Origin: Bilabrum cf. latius
Lineage: Eukaryota > Bigyra: Bicosoecida > Bigyra > Bicosoecida
Length of the DNA: 64,000 nucleotides
NCBI GenBank assembly: GCA_965178125.1
Contig: OZ237738.1
Span: 1,364,001 to 1,428,000 of the forward strand
Direction of reading: 5' to 3'
Positions 21,401-31,101 of this stretch are shown here, in pieces. Below the pieces are notes generated by a model, which did no database searches, was not told the DNA's origin, and saw nothing but the letters and a program-made list of their open reading frames with translations. The number at the start of each line of letters is the position of its first letter. Positions within the stretch are counted from its first letter, which is position 1. Both the position numbers and the translations under genes were made by a program.

Positions 21401-24400
21401 GCTTAGCCTTGGAAGAAGGTACTGCTGCGTCCTCAGCCAAGTCTGCCTCGACCGCCAGATGCCCTGCAGCCGCTTCCTCCTTGCCATCCTCGGGCAAAGC
21501 GGTGGCTTGTGGCGTTGCAACGCGTGAAGGGGGATGGCTTGCTGCGAATGAGGGACTCCCTGCCGCCGCATTGTCTGCGATTAGCTTTCCACCCGACTAG
21601 TGCTCGCCAGCATCTTGCTGCTGGCTTTCGGTCTGCTGACTAGCATGGTCGTCGGGGACCGGCTCAGGCACGGCTTCAACTATGCCAGCCATATCATTCA
21701 AGACACTGGCAGCAAGACCCTCATTTTCCGTCTTGATTGTCCCAACGGAGCCTTCTACTGCCGCAACAGTGCGAGAGGGTAGCGTGCTATCGTCTGTCTA
21801 AGCCGCTTTTGTCACGCTATTTAGGGCTTGCCCGCTGGAATCAGGCGAACGAAGTGCAGCTCCAGCAACTCCAGCCGCATCTACTGGCGCGCCCTCTCCT
21901 TCTCGCTCCGATCCTCCATCGCCCGGCATAAGGGACTTGGACGGCCCCTACTCGGAGCGCTCGTGCATTTGCTCAGCTACTTGGGTCGTGCCGCCGGTAG
22001 ACGCGTCACTCGGCTGGACGCCACCTTCAAGTGCGGGCCCCTCCGCATTGCCAGCTGGTGCACTAGCAAGGGAGTCAGCACCTGCTTGAGGCTGCACCGA
22101 CTGTTGGGCCTCACTGTGAGCTTGGGTAGCACCCGAACTAGCATCCGCATCAACGGAATGCGATTCGCTTGCATCTGCGATTGGGCTAAGGCTAGCTGTG
22201 TCCGAGGCAGTAGTGCTTGCCGCCGATGCGCTGTTTACTGCTTGCTCACCAGCGACAAGTCCAGTCAGATCCACCAACCGGCTGCTGCTGCTGCCATCGT
22301 TCTCACCCAGAGAACTATCTCTTGCAGCACCCTCTACCGCGGGCTCACTCTCTGGCTGGTGCCCCCCCGCCCCCCCATGTCCCTATATTTGCGCCTCCGC
22401 GCCAGCAGCTTCTTCTTCGCCAATCGCAACCGCAATGCTGACACCCACCGCCTCGGTGGCCTCGTCCTCGTCCTCGTCCTCCACCTCGTCCTGCTCGTAT
22501 ATGTTGGCCAGGTCTTCCTGCACTGCTTTGAGCATCTCCGCTTCGATGTCTGCCTCCTGCTCGAACTTTTGGGTGTGCGTGCGCCCGTACACGCTGAGCG
22601 TGGTCATGGTGCACATGTCCTCCAAGCCGTGATACGACTCCCACTCCAGCTTGAGGAACCGGGCCTCAGCTGAGTGCGCCGTGCGGAAGACCTGCTCCTC
22701 CCTCGTGTCCTTGGCCTCGAAGTAGCCGATCTGCACCCAGTCGCTGCCCCCCTTGTCCATCCCCGTGTACACTCGGAACCTGCGCACGCCAGACGCGTGC
22801 CGCTCGCTGTTGGAGATGGCGACCAGATCCACGTGGATGTCGCTGCCTAGACGCACAAGCACCCATTTTTCCTGCTAGGTACAGTCCGCCATTGCGTACT
22901 TATCTTGCTGTCGGTCCAGCAGGTTAGCTGCGTTGTGAAAGGAGGGCGAGCTGGCGGTCAGCTCGGCACCCACAGACGACGCCGCGAAGTTGATCATGCC
23001 CGTCTCAGACGCAGAGTCGTCCTCAGGTCCCATTGGCTCGGCAAAGGGCAGGGGCGTTGGGGCTGCTTCCGAATCTTCATGCTGCTCTGCTGGTGCTGCA
23101 GCTTCTTTTGTGGCATCGGAGACAGCTGCAGGATGATGCTTCTCCTGACCACCGAGAGACACTTGCTATGGTTCAGCTGAAATTCCTGCGTCAGCGCCGC
23201 CCGAAGATTCCTCGACCGGCTCTTCGCGGTCGTTCGCCTCGCCATCCTGCACCAGCCCGCCCTCTCCCAATACGCCCATGCCTTCCTCCCCCGCGTCTGC
23301 TGCCTGGCTATCGTCTGCAACGATGTCCCTTGCGCCAGCAGCAGTAACTTCCTCGCCTGTATCCGCTGGCTACTTCCCAGTCAAATTCTCATCGCTGGCA
23401 TCGTTCGACTTCTGCATCGCTTTCGAGTCCCCAGAATGCTCGGCTTCAAGGTCGGGGGCAGCAGCAGTAGCATCAGCACCGACACCAGCACCGACACCAG
23501 CACCAGTACCAGTACGGCTGGGGGCGACGGCAGCTGCGTTGCCCTAATTCCCGCTGCTCTGTCTCGGCTCTGCAAAACTGTGATCGGAATCCTCCGACTC
23601 AAGCTATGGCTGCGCCTCTGATGCATCACTGGCTTGCTAGTTCGAACCGGCCGTACTGGTACTGGTACTGGTACTGGTACTGGTACTGGTACTGGTACTG
23701 GTACTGGTACTGGTACTGGTACTGGTACTGGTAGTGGCAGTAGTTTCGGTGGCGCTGCCATTGGCAACAATTGAACCCTTGCGTATACTGGCCTAGTCGC
23801 CGCGCTCTTTTCCCAAGCCTGGATTTGGCCTAGCACTCTCAGCCGTGGGCTGCACGCCACCGGCCCCTCCGCCCTCCACCTTCCGCCCGTGGCGCCCACC
23901 CTCCTCATCCTCCTCCTCCGCATTTAGGCCATCGGAATCGGCGGTACTCTTCTGCGACTGCCCCACCTTGGGCGGAGAGTGCTAGGCTGAATTAGAGTCC
24001 GTCTGACCTTGCGACACCATAATGTCATTTCCAGCGACAGTCGCGCTATCCGAACTAGCCATCGACCAGGACACTGGTTGCCCAGTTACACGTGTGGGGG
24101 CTGCGCCTTGTGGTTCGCGCGGTTCGGATGATGTTCCATCAGTCTATTGCATACAAAGCATGGGATCTAGCGGCGGATTTTCTTGACTTGCGTCGCTCGT
24201 AGATTCCTATCGTTGCTCTGCCGCCACGTTGACGGCGCTTGGTGAGGCGGTGGTGACGATGCTGCCTGAGCGCGCTGGGTACTGCATTGAGCTCTATTCC
24301 ATAGCACTCGCATGCGCGAACTGCTAACCCATGTCATGATTCGTTGCAGCGGTTGCCTCAGACAAGATTGCCTCTTGAGATGACAGCTGATTGAATGCAC

Positions 24401-24503
24401 CTTCACCCTTGGGATTTTGCTTGCTCTCGCTCTATCCTAGGTTTCTCTCGACAATACCAGCTTCTTCAGCATCGGCATGATTCGTTATTACAATGCCTGC
24501 ACT
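18447..24503 (-). CDS. Mid-SUN domain membrane protein (SUCO/Slp1/osteopotentia-like)
   Basis: One uninterrupted frame of 2,018 residues from the TGA before 24503 to TGA 18447-18449, broken only by TAG (24 or more, for example 22875, 22383, 20673, 19770, 18981). The SUN domain is around residues 510-640: INFAASSVGAELTASSP, NLLDRQQDKYAMADC, WVLVRLGSDIHVDLVAISN, RFRVYTGM, RFLKLEWESYHG, LSVYGRTH. After a long acidic/Ser-rich stretch comes the family's coiled-coil (LLSRITALQKDHVTLYRYV, then LETLAKSMRLQLSGVLE) and one transmembrane segment (GAGVLATLLVVGAVAGI) followed by a Pro/Gln-rich tail. Mid-SUN proteins sit in the ER/nuclear envelope. The N-terminal signal or first TM and the start codon were not found; a 5' exon is likely, perhaps after the TGCAG acceptor near 24505. 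Confidence 0.78.
20165..20227 (-). repeat. Three 21-bp tandem units inside the SUN gene
   Basis: Three near-identical units of ctgtgcccccctctcgaaccc (one base differs in unit 2). In the gene frame they code three copies of VREGGTG. A within-gene expansion in a non-conserved region. Confidence 0.9.
23654..23731 (-). repeat. Hexanucleotide repeat (TACTGG)13 inside the SUN gene
   Basis: Thirteen copies of TACTGG. In the SUN-gene frame the minus strand codes alternating Thr-Ser. The repeat is perfect, so it is probably length-variable between individuals and prone to assembly error. Confidence 0.9.
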
Positions 24504-24935
24504 TCAAGAGCGGTACATCAATAATAATTCAAGGGATGCGGCTGCAGCCTGGAGGCATCCGATAACACCAAAGTCCGTTCGGGCTCACCAACAACAAGCG
24601 CTGTCATAATTCCTATTCGGCACCATTCTCTGCATATTCCGGTTGATTGATTTTTCATGACTAAAGGGACCAACTTCGACCTGAAGGCGAATTATTAGGT
24701 CGAAATGCGTTGGTCCACTTCGATGTTCGTGGAACGTTCGATGCGAGTGAGAAAGGTTCGCTTTGCTGGATGACGGGGACACGACATGGCGCACACTGCG
24801 CGGACTAGACCCTTCGCGAAACCTCTCTACAGTCATAACCCAACCTCAATTGTTGGAATTCTTTTCGGGTCGTCCCGACCGTACTTGTCTAGCTTGTCTG
24901 CCGTATCTGCACGATAAGCTACAAAGCCTTTCGGA
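24504..24935. promoter_or_regulatory. Divergent intergenic region, SUN gene / cystinosin
   Basis: About 430 bp, lower in GC than the flanking genes. It should contain the promoter of cystinosin (+) and the missing 5' end of the SUN gene (-). No clear exon, RNA or TATA element was recognised. Confidence 0.4.
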
Positions 24936-26360
24936 ATGCGCGGAACCAGAGAAGTAGAAGAAACGGGGGTCATGGACAACACGGGTTTGCTAAGTGACGC
25001 TAGTAGAGACGCCAGGGATGGAGAGAAGCCGTACGAGCAGCTAGAGCGGGTGCGGCGGGCCGAAGACTGGCAAGCTTTCCTCGTTTCAGCTGGTGCAGTT
25101 GCCGCGATGCTCGTATTTGCGATCATTGTCGCATCGATACCTAGCTTGCGAGATTCCCATCTTGAAAAGGAGGTGGGCAAGGAGTGGAACATGCTGATAT
25201 CTTTCTGCGGCTGGTTCGCGTTCGCGGCCTGGTCCATTTCATTTTATCCTCAGACTGTGTAGAATTTCGTGCGTGGCAGCGTGGTTGGGATGAACTTCGA
25301 CTACTAGCTGTACAATTTGTTCGGATTCGGGGCATACTCGTTCTACAACTGCGCCTTTTTCTTCAACAGTGCGATCCAGCACATGTACGAGGGGCACCAC
25401 AGCGGGGCGCACAGCGACGTCGCCTCGAACGACGTCTTTTTTGCCCTGCACGCCGAGGTGCTGACCGTAATCACCATGTTTCAGATTTATTTCTACGAGA
25501 AGGGCGACCAGCGGTTCACCATGTTCGCCATCGCGCTCGTCATCCTGCTCACCGCGGGTCTCGTCATTTACGCCGGCATCGTTGGCGGGAACGTGGCGTC
25601 TGACTGGCTTGAGCTCCTCACTGTCGTGGGTTGGTGCAAAGTGGGCATCTCCCTCCTAAAGTACATGCCACAGGCCTACATGAACTGCGTGCGGGGCACC
25701 ACAGACGGCTTCAACGTGTACAACGTTCTGCTGGACTTCACGGGCGGCTCCTTCAACGTGGCGCAGCAGGTGATCCCGTGCATCCTGACGGGGTCCTGGG
25801 ATGGAATCGCGGGGAACAGCGCGAAGTTTGGGCTGGGTATGGCTTCCATGGTCTTTGACACGATCTTTGCGGTGCAGCACTACATCCTGTTCACCCGCCG
25901 CAACGAGCTGTACATATTCGCGAGATCTGCCTCTGGCCTCATGAAGCCTCAAGACAAGGAGGCTGTGCTAGGACTCATGGCAAGGGACCGCATGGATGAT
26001 CTCAGGAACTCTGGGTTGCTGGCCCCCTACGTGCAGCCTGGAGCAGGGGGTGCGCTGGAGGGGTACGGGTCCAGTGGTGGGGGTGGCCGTGGCGGCGCCG
26101 ATGAGGGGGGGGAGGAGGGGGGCATGTCTCCTCTAGGGGACGAGACGGGGCTTCTTCTTGGGAGGAATAGTCTAGGGGGAGAGTCCAAGCTGGATGACAG
26201 GCTCAGTGCCAATGCGGGGGCCAGGTCATTGGGTGGTGGTCGCGCTTCGGCTGGTCGGCCAGGCGTGGACACGAACAGCCTCGGAGTTGGAGGGACGGTG
26301 GAGGGGCTGGGCAGCTCGCTGGACAGCCTGGAGAGTGGGAGTGGACGCCCCTTCCACTGA
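24936..26360 (+). CDS. CTNS: Cystinosin, PQ-loop lysosomal/vacuolar transporter
   Basis: Single exon, 474 residues, TGA at 26358-26360. TAG is Gln at 25260 (YPQTV-x-NFVRG) and 25305 (NFDY-x-LYNL). Hallmarks: first PQ loop WSISFYPQ, SNDVFFALHAEVLT (human SNDVFFSLHAVVLT), second PQ loop LKYMPQAYMN, LLDFTGGSF with the proton-coupling Asp, and KFGLGMASMVFD. Known role: proton-coupled export of cystine from lysosome-like compartments. The long glycosylated luminal N-domain of the animal protein is absent; instead there is one extra hydrophobic segment (AFLVSAGAVAAMLVFAIIVA). Possible acidic dileucine sorting signals, DNTGLL near the N-terminus and DETGLL in the tail, fit lysosomal targeting. An upstream start at 24936 is used; Met at 24972 is equally possible. 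Confidence 0.9.
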
Positions 26361-26376
26361 TGTGGCCCCCCGTGAC

Positions 26377-26405
26377 GATCGGATCGGATCGGATCAGATC
26401 GGATC
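26377..26405. repeat. Short GGATC tandem array
   Basis: Six adjoining GATCG/GATCA units directly after the cystinosin stop codon, in the gap before the Ras gene. A minor microsatellite-like tract of no clear function. Confidence 0.7.
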
Positions 26406-26634
26406 AGCAAGTTCGCTGCAGCCGCAAGGCTCAGACCCTCTCCTCCTGCCTGCTGGATGGTGAAAGTACACGTTGCTTCCTTGTGCGGGGAGGGGTAGAG
26501 GTAGCATTGCGTGCAGTGGGCTTGCGTTAGCTTTTTGATTGTGCCAACAGTGCATGTGAATCGTGCGAGCCGTTTGATACACCCACACAGCATTAGAGAC
26601 CCATGGTGGTTACTGGTCAGACAGAACGATCTAT

Positions 26635-27417
26635 TTACAGGATCATGCACATGCCTCCCGTAGTGACTGGTGGCGTGTCATCCTTCATCTTGTCAGAGTA
26701 GGCCACAGTGGTGCCCGCCCCGAACACTGCCTTGCCTCCCTCCCCCTTGGTGGGGTCAATGGCCTCCTCCAGCACGCGCATGGTGAGCGCTTCGAAAGCC
26801 TCGGACACGTTGATGTCCTCCTTAGCGGAGCACTCGATGTACTGCGCCCCCCAGTCCCTCGCCTTCTTCTCGGCCTCGGCCTTGAGCACGCTCCGGTCCT
26901 CGTCCAGATCGCACTTGGCTCCCACAAGCAGGATGGGGAGCCTCTCGCCTGGCTGGGCCTTCTGAATCTTCTCATATACTTCGTCAAGTGCAGCAAATGA
27001 AGGGTCATCCTTGATGTCAAATACCAGCATGTAGCCATCGCCAGATGCCAACTTTTCGTCTCGCACCGACTCGTAAGCCTACTACCCAGCTGTATCGTCA
27101 ATTTCCAGGTGTCTCGGGGCACCCTTTAGCTCAATATCTTTGGTGTACATGTCTCCGATGGTCGGGTTGTACTGCAAACGATAGAGTCAGAACAGTTGGG
27201 GGACGAGAAGGGTCGAGGTGGGTTGCAATCGACGAAGTCAGCGAATTGCCGCGTCCAGACTTGGCTCACATCCGTGTCGAACATGTCACTTGTGTATCGA
27301 ACTACCATAGCCGTCTTTCCTACGCCACCTTTCCCCATCAAGACGAGTCTGCGAAACGTTTCGTGGCCAAGAAAGAGAATAGCTGTGGTCGGCGGCACAG
27401 CCTACGTGCTAACCCAT
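26635..27417 (-). CDS. Ras-family small GTPase with CaaX box
   Basis: Exon 27171-26635 (TAA stop) joined to 27382-27270 by a 98-bp intron (GTGAGC...TTTGCAG). The best start is ATG 27417 followed by a tentative 31-nt intron (27413-27383); this 5' end is uncertain. G1 is GKGGVGKT, switch I YNPTIGD, G3 DTAG followed by two TAG codons (27082-27084, 27079-27081) and AYESVRD; the first TAG is the catalytic Gln61 equivalent. G5 is ECSAK. The C-terminus CMIL is a CaaX box ending in Leu, which favours geranylgeranylation, and is followed at once by TAA. Oddity: the guanine-specificity motif is AKCD, not NKCD. About 217 residues. Likely a membrane-bound signalling switch. Confidence 0.9.
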
Positions 27418-27594
27418 ACAGCCAATCAAAACCAAGTATTAACACACATAACCTCAACATTTAGTCCTTACTTGATTGCTGACATCTCGTATCGTATCAA
27501 AGTGCCGTTCAGGCAAAACTCCGATTTATTCCTCGAAAAGGATAATGCAACGTAACAAAGTCGAAATTTGATTTCAAAACATTCCAGGAGTACT

Positions 27595-29650
27595 ATGGCA
27601 GCAGTAGGAGGTGCAAGCTCTGGCTCTGGCGCTTCAACTGATCCATCGAGTACGTCGGGCAAGTCAGGAGCCGACGCAGCTTCGTCTCTGTCTGGGAAAG
27701 TATCTTTCTCGTACGAACCTGAGGACGGCGGCGACGGGTACTCTCTTCAGGACCTATTCAAAAAGCAAGGGTGCATTGGATACACATACGATGATGTAAT
27801 TTTGCTGCCTGGTAAGTTCTGTCCAGGATGGACCCTTCATGCCACTATCCAAGGCAGACAGGGCTGAAGATTCAGCCGCCGCTGTTCCTCTTTCTGTTGC
27901 ACTTCGCGTGCAGAAGTTACTGGCAGTGCTTGCAGGCATAATGTGGCCGCAAACCCATAAACGTACTGGTTCGTTCTTCCCACTGCTTTGCATCGCAGGA
28001 TTCATTGATTTTGGAACGGACGATGTTGACTTGTCCACTAACCTCACTAGAAACATCAAGTTGCAGACGCCGCTTATCTCGTCTCCTATGGATACGGTGA
28101 CTGAGAAGGAGATGGCTATCAACATGGCCCTTCAAGGCGGAATTGGAATCGTGCATTACAACAACACGATCGAGGAGTAGGCAGCCGAAGTGCGTAGCGT
28201 AAAGCGGTACGAGAACGGGTTCATCAGCAACCCGCTGTGCCTCGCGTGAGACATGCGCCTCATTGCGTGCACGGGCGACACATCCGCATGCACCAATCAC
28301 ATGTCTCGTATTGATTTTGACGACCTGCCGATCACCCATCGGGGCGTCCCTCCTCTCGCTGCAGCCCACACCACAGTGCTGCACTGCACTGAGCTGACCC
28401 GCATGCGCGGCCTCCCTCTCCCCCCCCAACCGCTCGATGCCTTCCCCTATCCCCGCTCTCTGATATTCTGCCCACGTCGCAGCCCAAGCCACACGGTGGC
28501 AGATGTGGAAGAGCTCAAGAAGAGGCACGGCTTCTCCGGCTTCCCCATCACGGAGGACGGCAAGATCGGCTCCAGGCTGCTGGGGATGGTCACCAGCCGA
28601 GACATCGACTTCAGGAGCGAGAAGGACACCCCCCTGTCCGAGGTCATGTCCACGGACCTGGTGGTGGGCGAGGAGGGCATCTCCCTGCGGGACGCGAACC
28701 TCATCCTGCGGGAGAGCAAGAAGGGCAAGCTGCCCATCGTCAACACCAACTACGAGCTCGTGGCCCTCACCTCACGCACGGACCTCAAGAAGAACAGGGA
28801 CTTCCCGCTGTCGTCCAAGGACGAGGGTGGCCAGCTGCTGGTGGGCGCCGCCATCGGCACGCGGCCCAAGGACAGGGAGAGATGTGCCGCCTTGGTCAAG
28901 GAGGGTGTGGACGTGATCGTGCTCGACTCGAGCCAGGGGGCCAGCATGTACCAGCTCGAGATGATCAAGCACATCAAGGCCACGCACCCGGGCCTGGACG
29001 TGATCGGCGGCAACGTGGTGACCAGGGCACAGGCGCTGCGCCTGATCCACGCCGGGGTGGACGGTCTGCGGGTGGGCATGGGCGTGGGGTCCATCTGCAC
29101 CACGCAGGAGGTGTGCGCGGTGGGGCGCGCGCAGGCGTCGTCCGTGTACCACGTCAGCAAGGCTGCCTGGGAGGCGGACAAGGTCCCTGTGATCGCTGAC
29201 GGCGGGATCGGCAACACGGGCCACATCACCAAGGCCCTTACCCTGGGTGCCTCGGTGGCCATGATGGGAAGCATGCTGGCGGGAACGGAGGAGGCCCCCG
29301 GGCAGTATTTCTTCCAGGATGGAGTGCGGCTCAAGAAGTACAGGGGCATGGGCTCCATCGAAGCGATGACCAAGGGGAGCGCCAAGAGGTACTTTGGCGA
29401 GCTGGCGTCGGTCAAGGTCGCGCAGGGAGTGTCGGGGGCGGTCGTGGACAAAGGCACCATGCGGAGGTACATCCCCTACCTTGTACAGGGCGTCAAGCAC
29501 GGTTTCCAGGACCTCGGGGCGCGGTCCATCGCGCACCTCAGGGAGATCAGGGAGGCGGGCAAGCTCAGGGGGGAGCTTCGGTCTGCTGCGGCCTAGAAGG
29601 AGGGCGGCGTGCACGGGCTGTACACGTACGAGAAGAGGCACTTCGGGTGA
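27595..29650 (+). CDS. Inosine-5'-monophosphate dehydrogenase
   Basis: Exons 27595-27811, 27999-28245 and 28483-29650 (introns 187 and 237 bp, GT-AG), 543 residues, TGA at 29648-29650. Landmarks: [34 protein letters not shown], the CBS pair ([20 protein letters not shown] to KGKLPIV), [34 protein letters not shown] with the catalytic Cys, [27 protein letters not shown] at 28178-28180 lies in [18 protein letters not shown], where human IMPDH has Gln (QANEVRKVKKYEQGFI). A second TAG at 29594-29596 precedes [14 protein letters not shown], again at a Gln in relatives (SAQIEGGVH, offset by a residue). The enzyme makes XMP, the committed step to GTP. Confidence 0.96.
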
Positions 29651-29734
29651 GGCCATGGGGCGTGCACGGGCTATTATTTTTCACTTGGTTCGGCTGCATG
29701 CATGCTATAGATCCTCTTAATTGTCGTAGAATAC

Positions 29735-29764
29735 GTGTGTGTGTGTGTGTGTGTGCGTGCGTGC
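29735..29764. repeat. (GT)10 followed by GCGT units
   Basis: Dinucleotide microsatellite between the convergent 3' ends of IMPDH and Derlin. Confidence 0.85.
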
Positions 29765-29873
29765 ATTCCCAGACACGCCGTGCTAATTGCATACCTGTTG
29801 GTTCGAAAATACGATTCACATCAAGGAGCATACACCCTACATCCATAAATCAATCTACCTTACGATCGATCAA

Positions 29874-30924
29874 TCAATCCACGGCCCGCCGAGCCGCGCC
29901 CCTGAAGGCCCCCCCGTCGTTGGCGGCCCCGTGCACCCCCTGCTGCACCCAGCGGCCCGCTCTCTCCACGGGGGGCAACTCCCCGCACAGGTCGTACACC
30001 CAGTGGGGGGTGTACAGGAGCCTGTAGCTCTCGTTGTAGTTGGGCAGCACCTCGATGAACACAATGTAGATGTAGGCGGCCGCCAGCCCGAGCAGGTCCA
30101 GCACGGGGTTCTGGCCGGTGACCACGGTGAAGGCCAGGAATATCCAAGGCAAGTACGAGGACGGAAACGGGCCGACTGCGAGTGGGGTGCAAGCACGGTA
30201 ACGCAAGGATCTACACTGTGCAGCAAAATCATGGCATTCGGACCGGTGTGGCCCATGTGGAGACCATCTCACTGAACCAGATTCGAGCCGGGGCGTCAGG
30301 GAAACGCCTCGAGTAAACGAAGATTGCGGCGAACAGCATGCTAAAGCTTAGCACGGGGAAACCCAGCAAAAAGCCACCAATGTGGAGCACGGCGGCGATA
30401 AACATGAGCATGAAGACGTAATCTCCTTGCTGTCCAGCTCGAGCGCCTCCTCCGGACGGGAACGGGTTCTCCTCCAGCGAACGGCTATACTGGTACAACA
30501 TGAACATCTAGAAGAGAAAAGTCATGCTGAATTTGCCTAAAAAGAAGAAGTTTGTCAGCAGCCTCCAAATCTGCGTTCAAGAACTTGGCACTTCCACGTG
30601 TTGAAGTACGCTTGATTGCCGCGCAAAACCGAGGCCATCCGAAGCCAACTATACCACAATAATTTACTGATATGAAACAATACCAGGCACATCGTCTTAC
30701 TTCGAATTTGTAGATAATTCTGTCCCAATCCACCACCAAGTAGGCCGGGCTGATGAGGCCAAAGTTAGCAAGGCATCCCGTCACGATCAGTGCGGCTAAC
30801 CAGTACCTAGTCACGACCGGAATCTATTGAATGAATTCACCTGGCGCAACTGCCATTTCGATTCAAGCTGTGGCTTGGACAGATTGGTGGGTCCAACGTG
30901 CCACTCGTCATAATTCGCAGCCAT
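29874..30924 (-). CDS. Derlin, ERAD channel component
   Basis: Coding exons 30823-30701, 30570-30273 and 30175-29874 (introns 130 and 97 bp, GT-AG), TGA at 29874-29876. The first coding exon is probably 30924-30898 (MAANYDEWH), using a weak GTTGGA donor; a GTGAAT donor only 17 nt before the acceptor is the alternative. Joined sequence: IPVVTRYWLAALIV, GLISPAYLVVDWD, KFE then IWRLLTNFFFLG, MFMLYQYSRSLEEN, VYSRRFPDAP, YLPWIFLAFTVVTGQNPV, LLGLAAAYIYIVFIEVLPN. TAG at 30508-30510 is Gln before MFMLYQYS. About 249 residues, normal for Derlin. It acts in the ER membrane in retrotranslocation of misfolded proteins. Confidence 0.88.
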
Positions 30925-31101
30925 ACCGTGACGTGCCACGTCGCCAGAGCAGTTGCGAAAAAGATTCTTCCTGGTAAGATACGCGCGGCCCATGCCTCTT
31001 GGCAGCAACGTCCAGCCTAGACCGGGTCATGTGGCTACCAGAGCAGGCTGCTGGCACCGGCCAAACACCACACTGTGCACCATGATGTCCCACAAGCTCT
31101 C

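Noticed and set aside
23640-23652. tRNA B-box-like GGTTCGAAC on the minus strand
   Set aside because: No A box or cloverleaf around it, and it lies inside the SUN coding frame.
23381-23923. Minus-strand frame with a long Val-Pro run
   Set aside because: It is the wrong phase of the TACTGG repeat; the SUN-gene phase (Thr-Ser) is open on both sides for kilobases.
24585-24836. Minus-strand 83-residue frame upstream of the SUN gene as its first exon
   Set aside because: No usable donor and no signal peptide or transmembrane segment; left unassigned.
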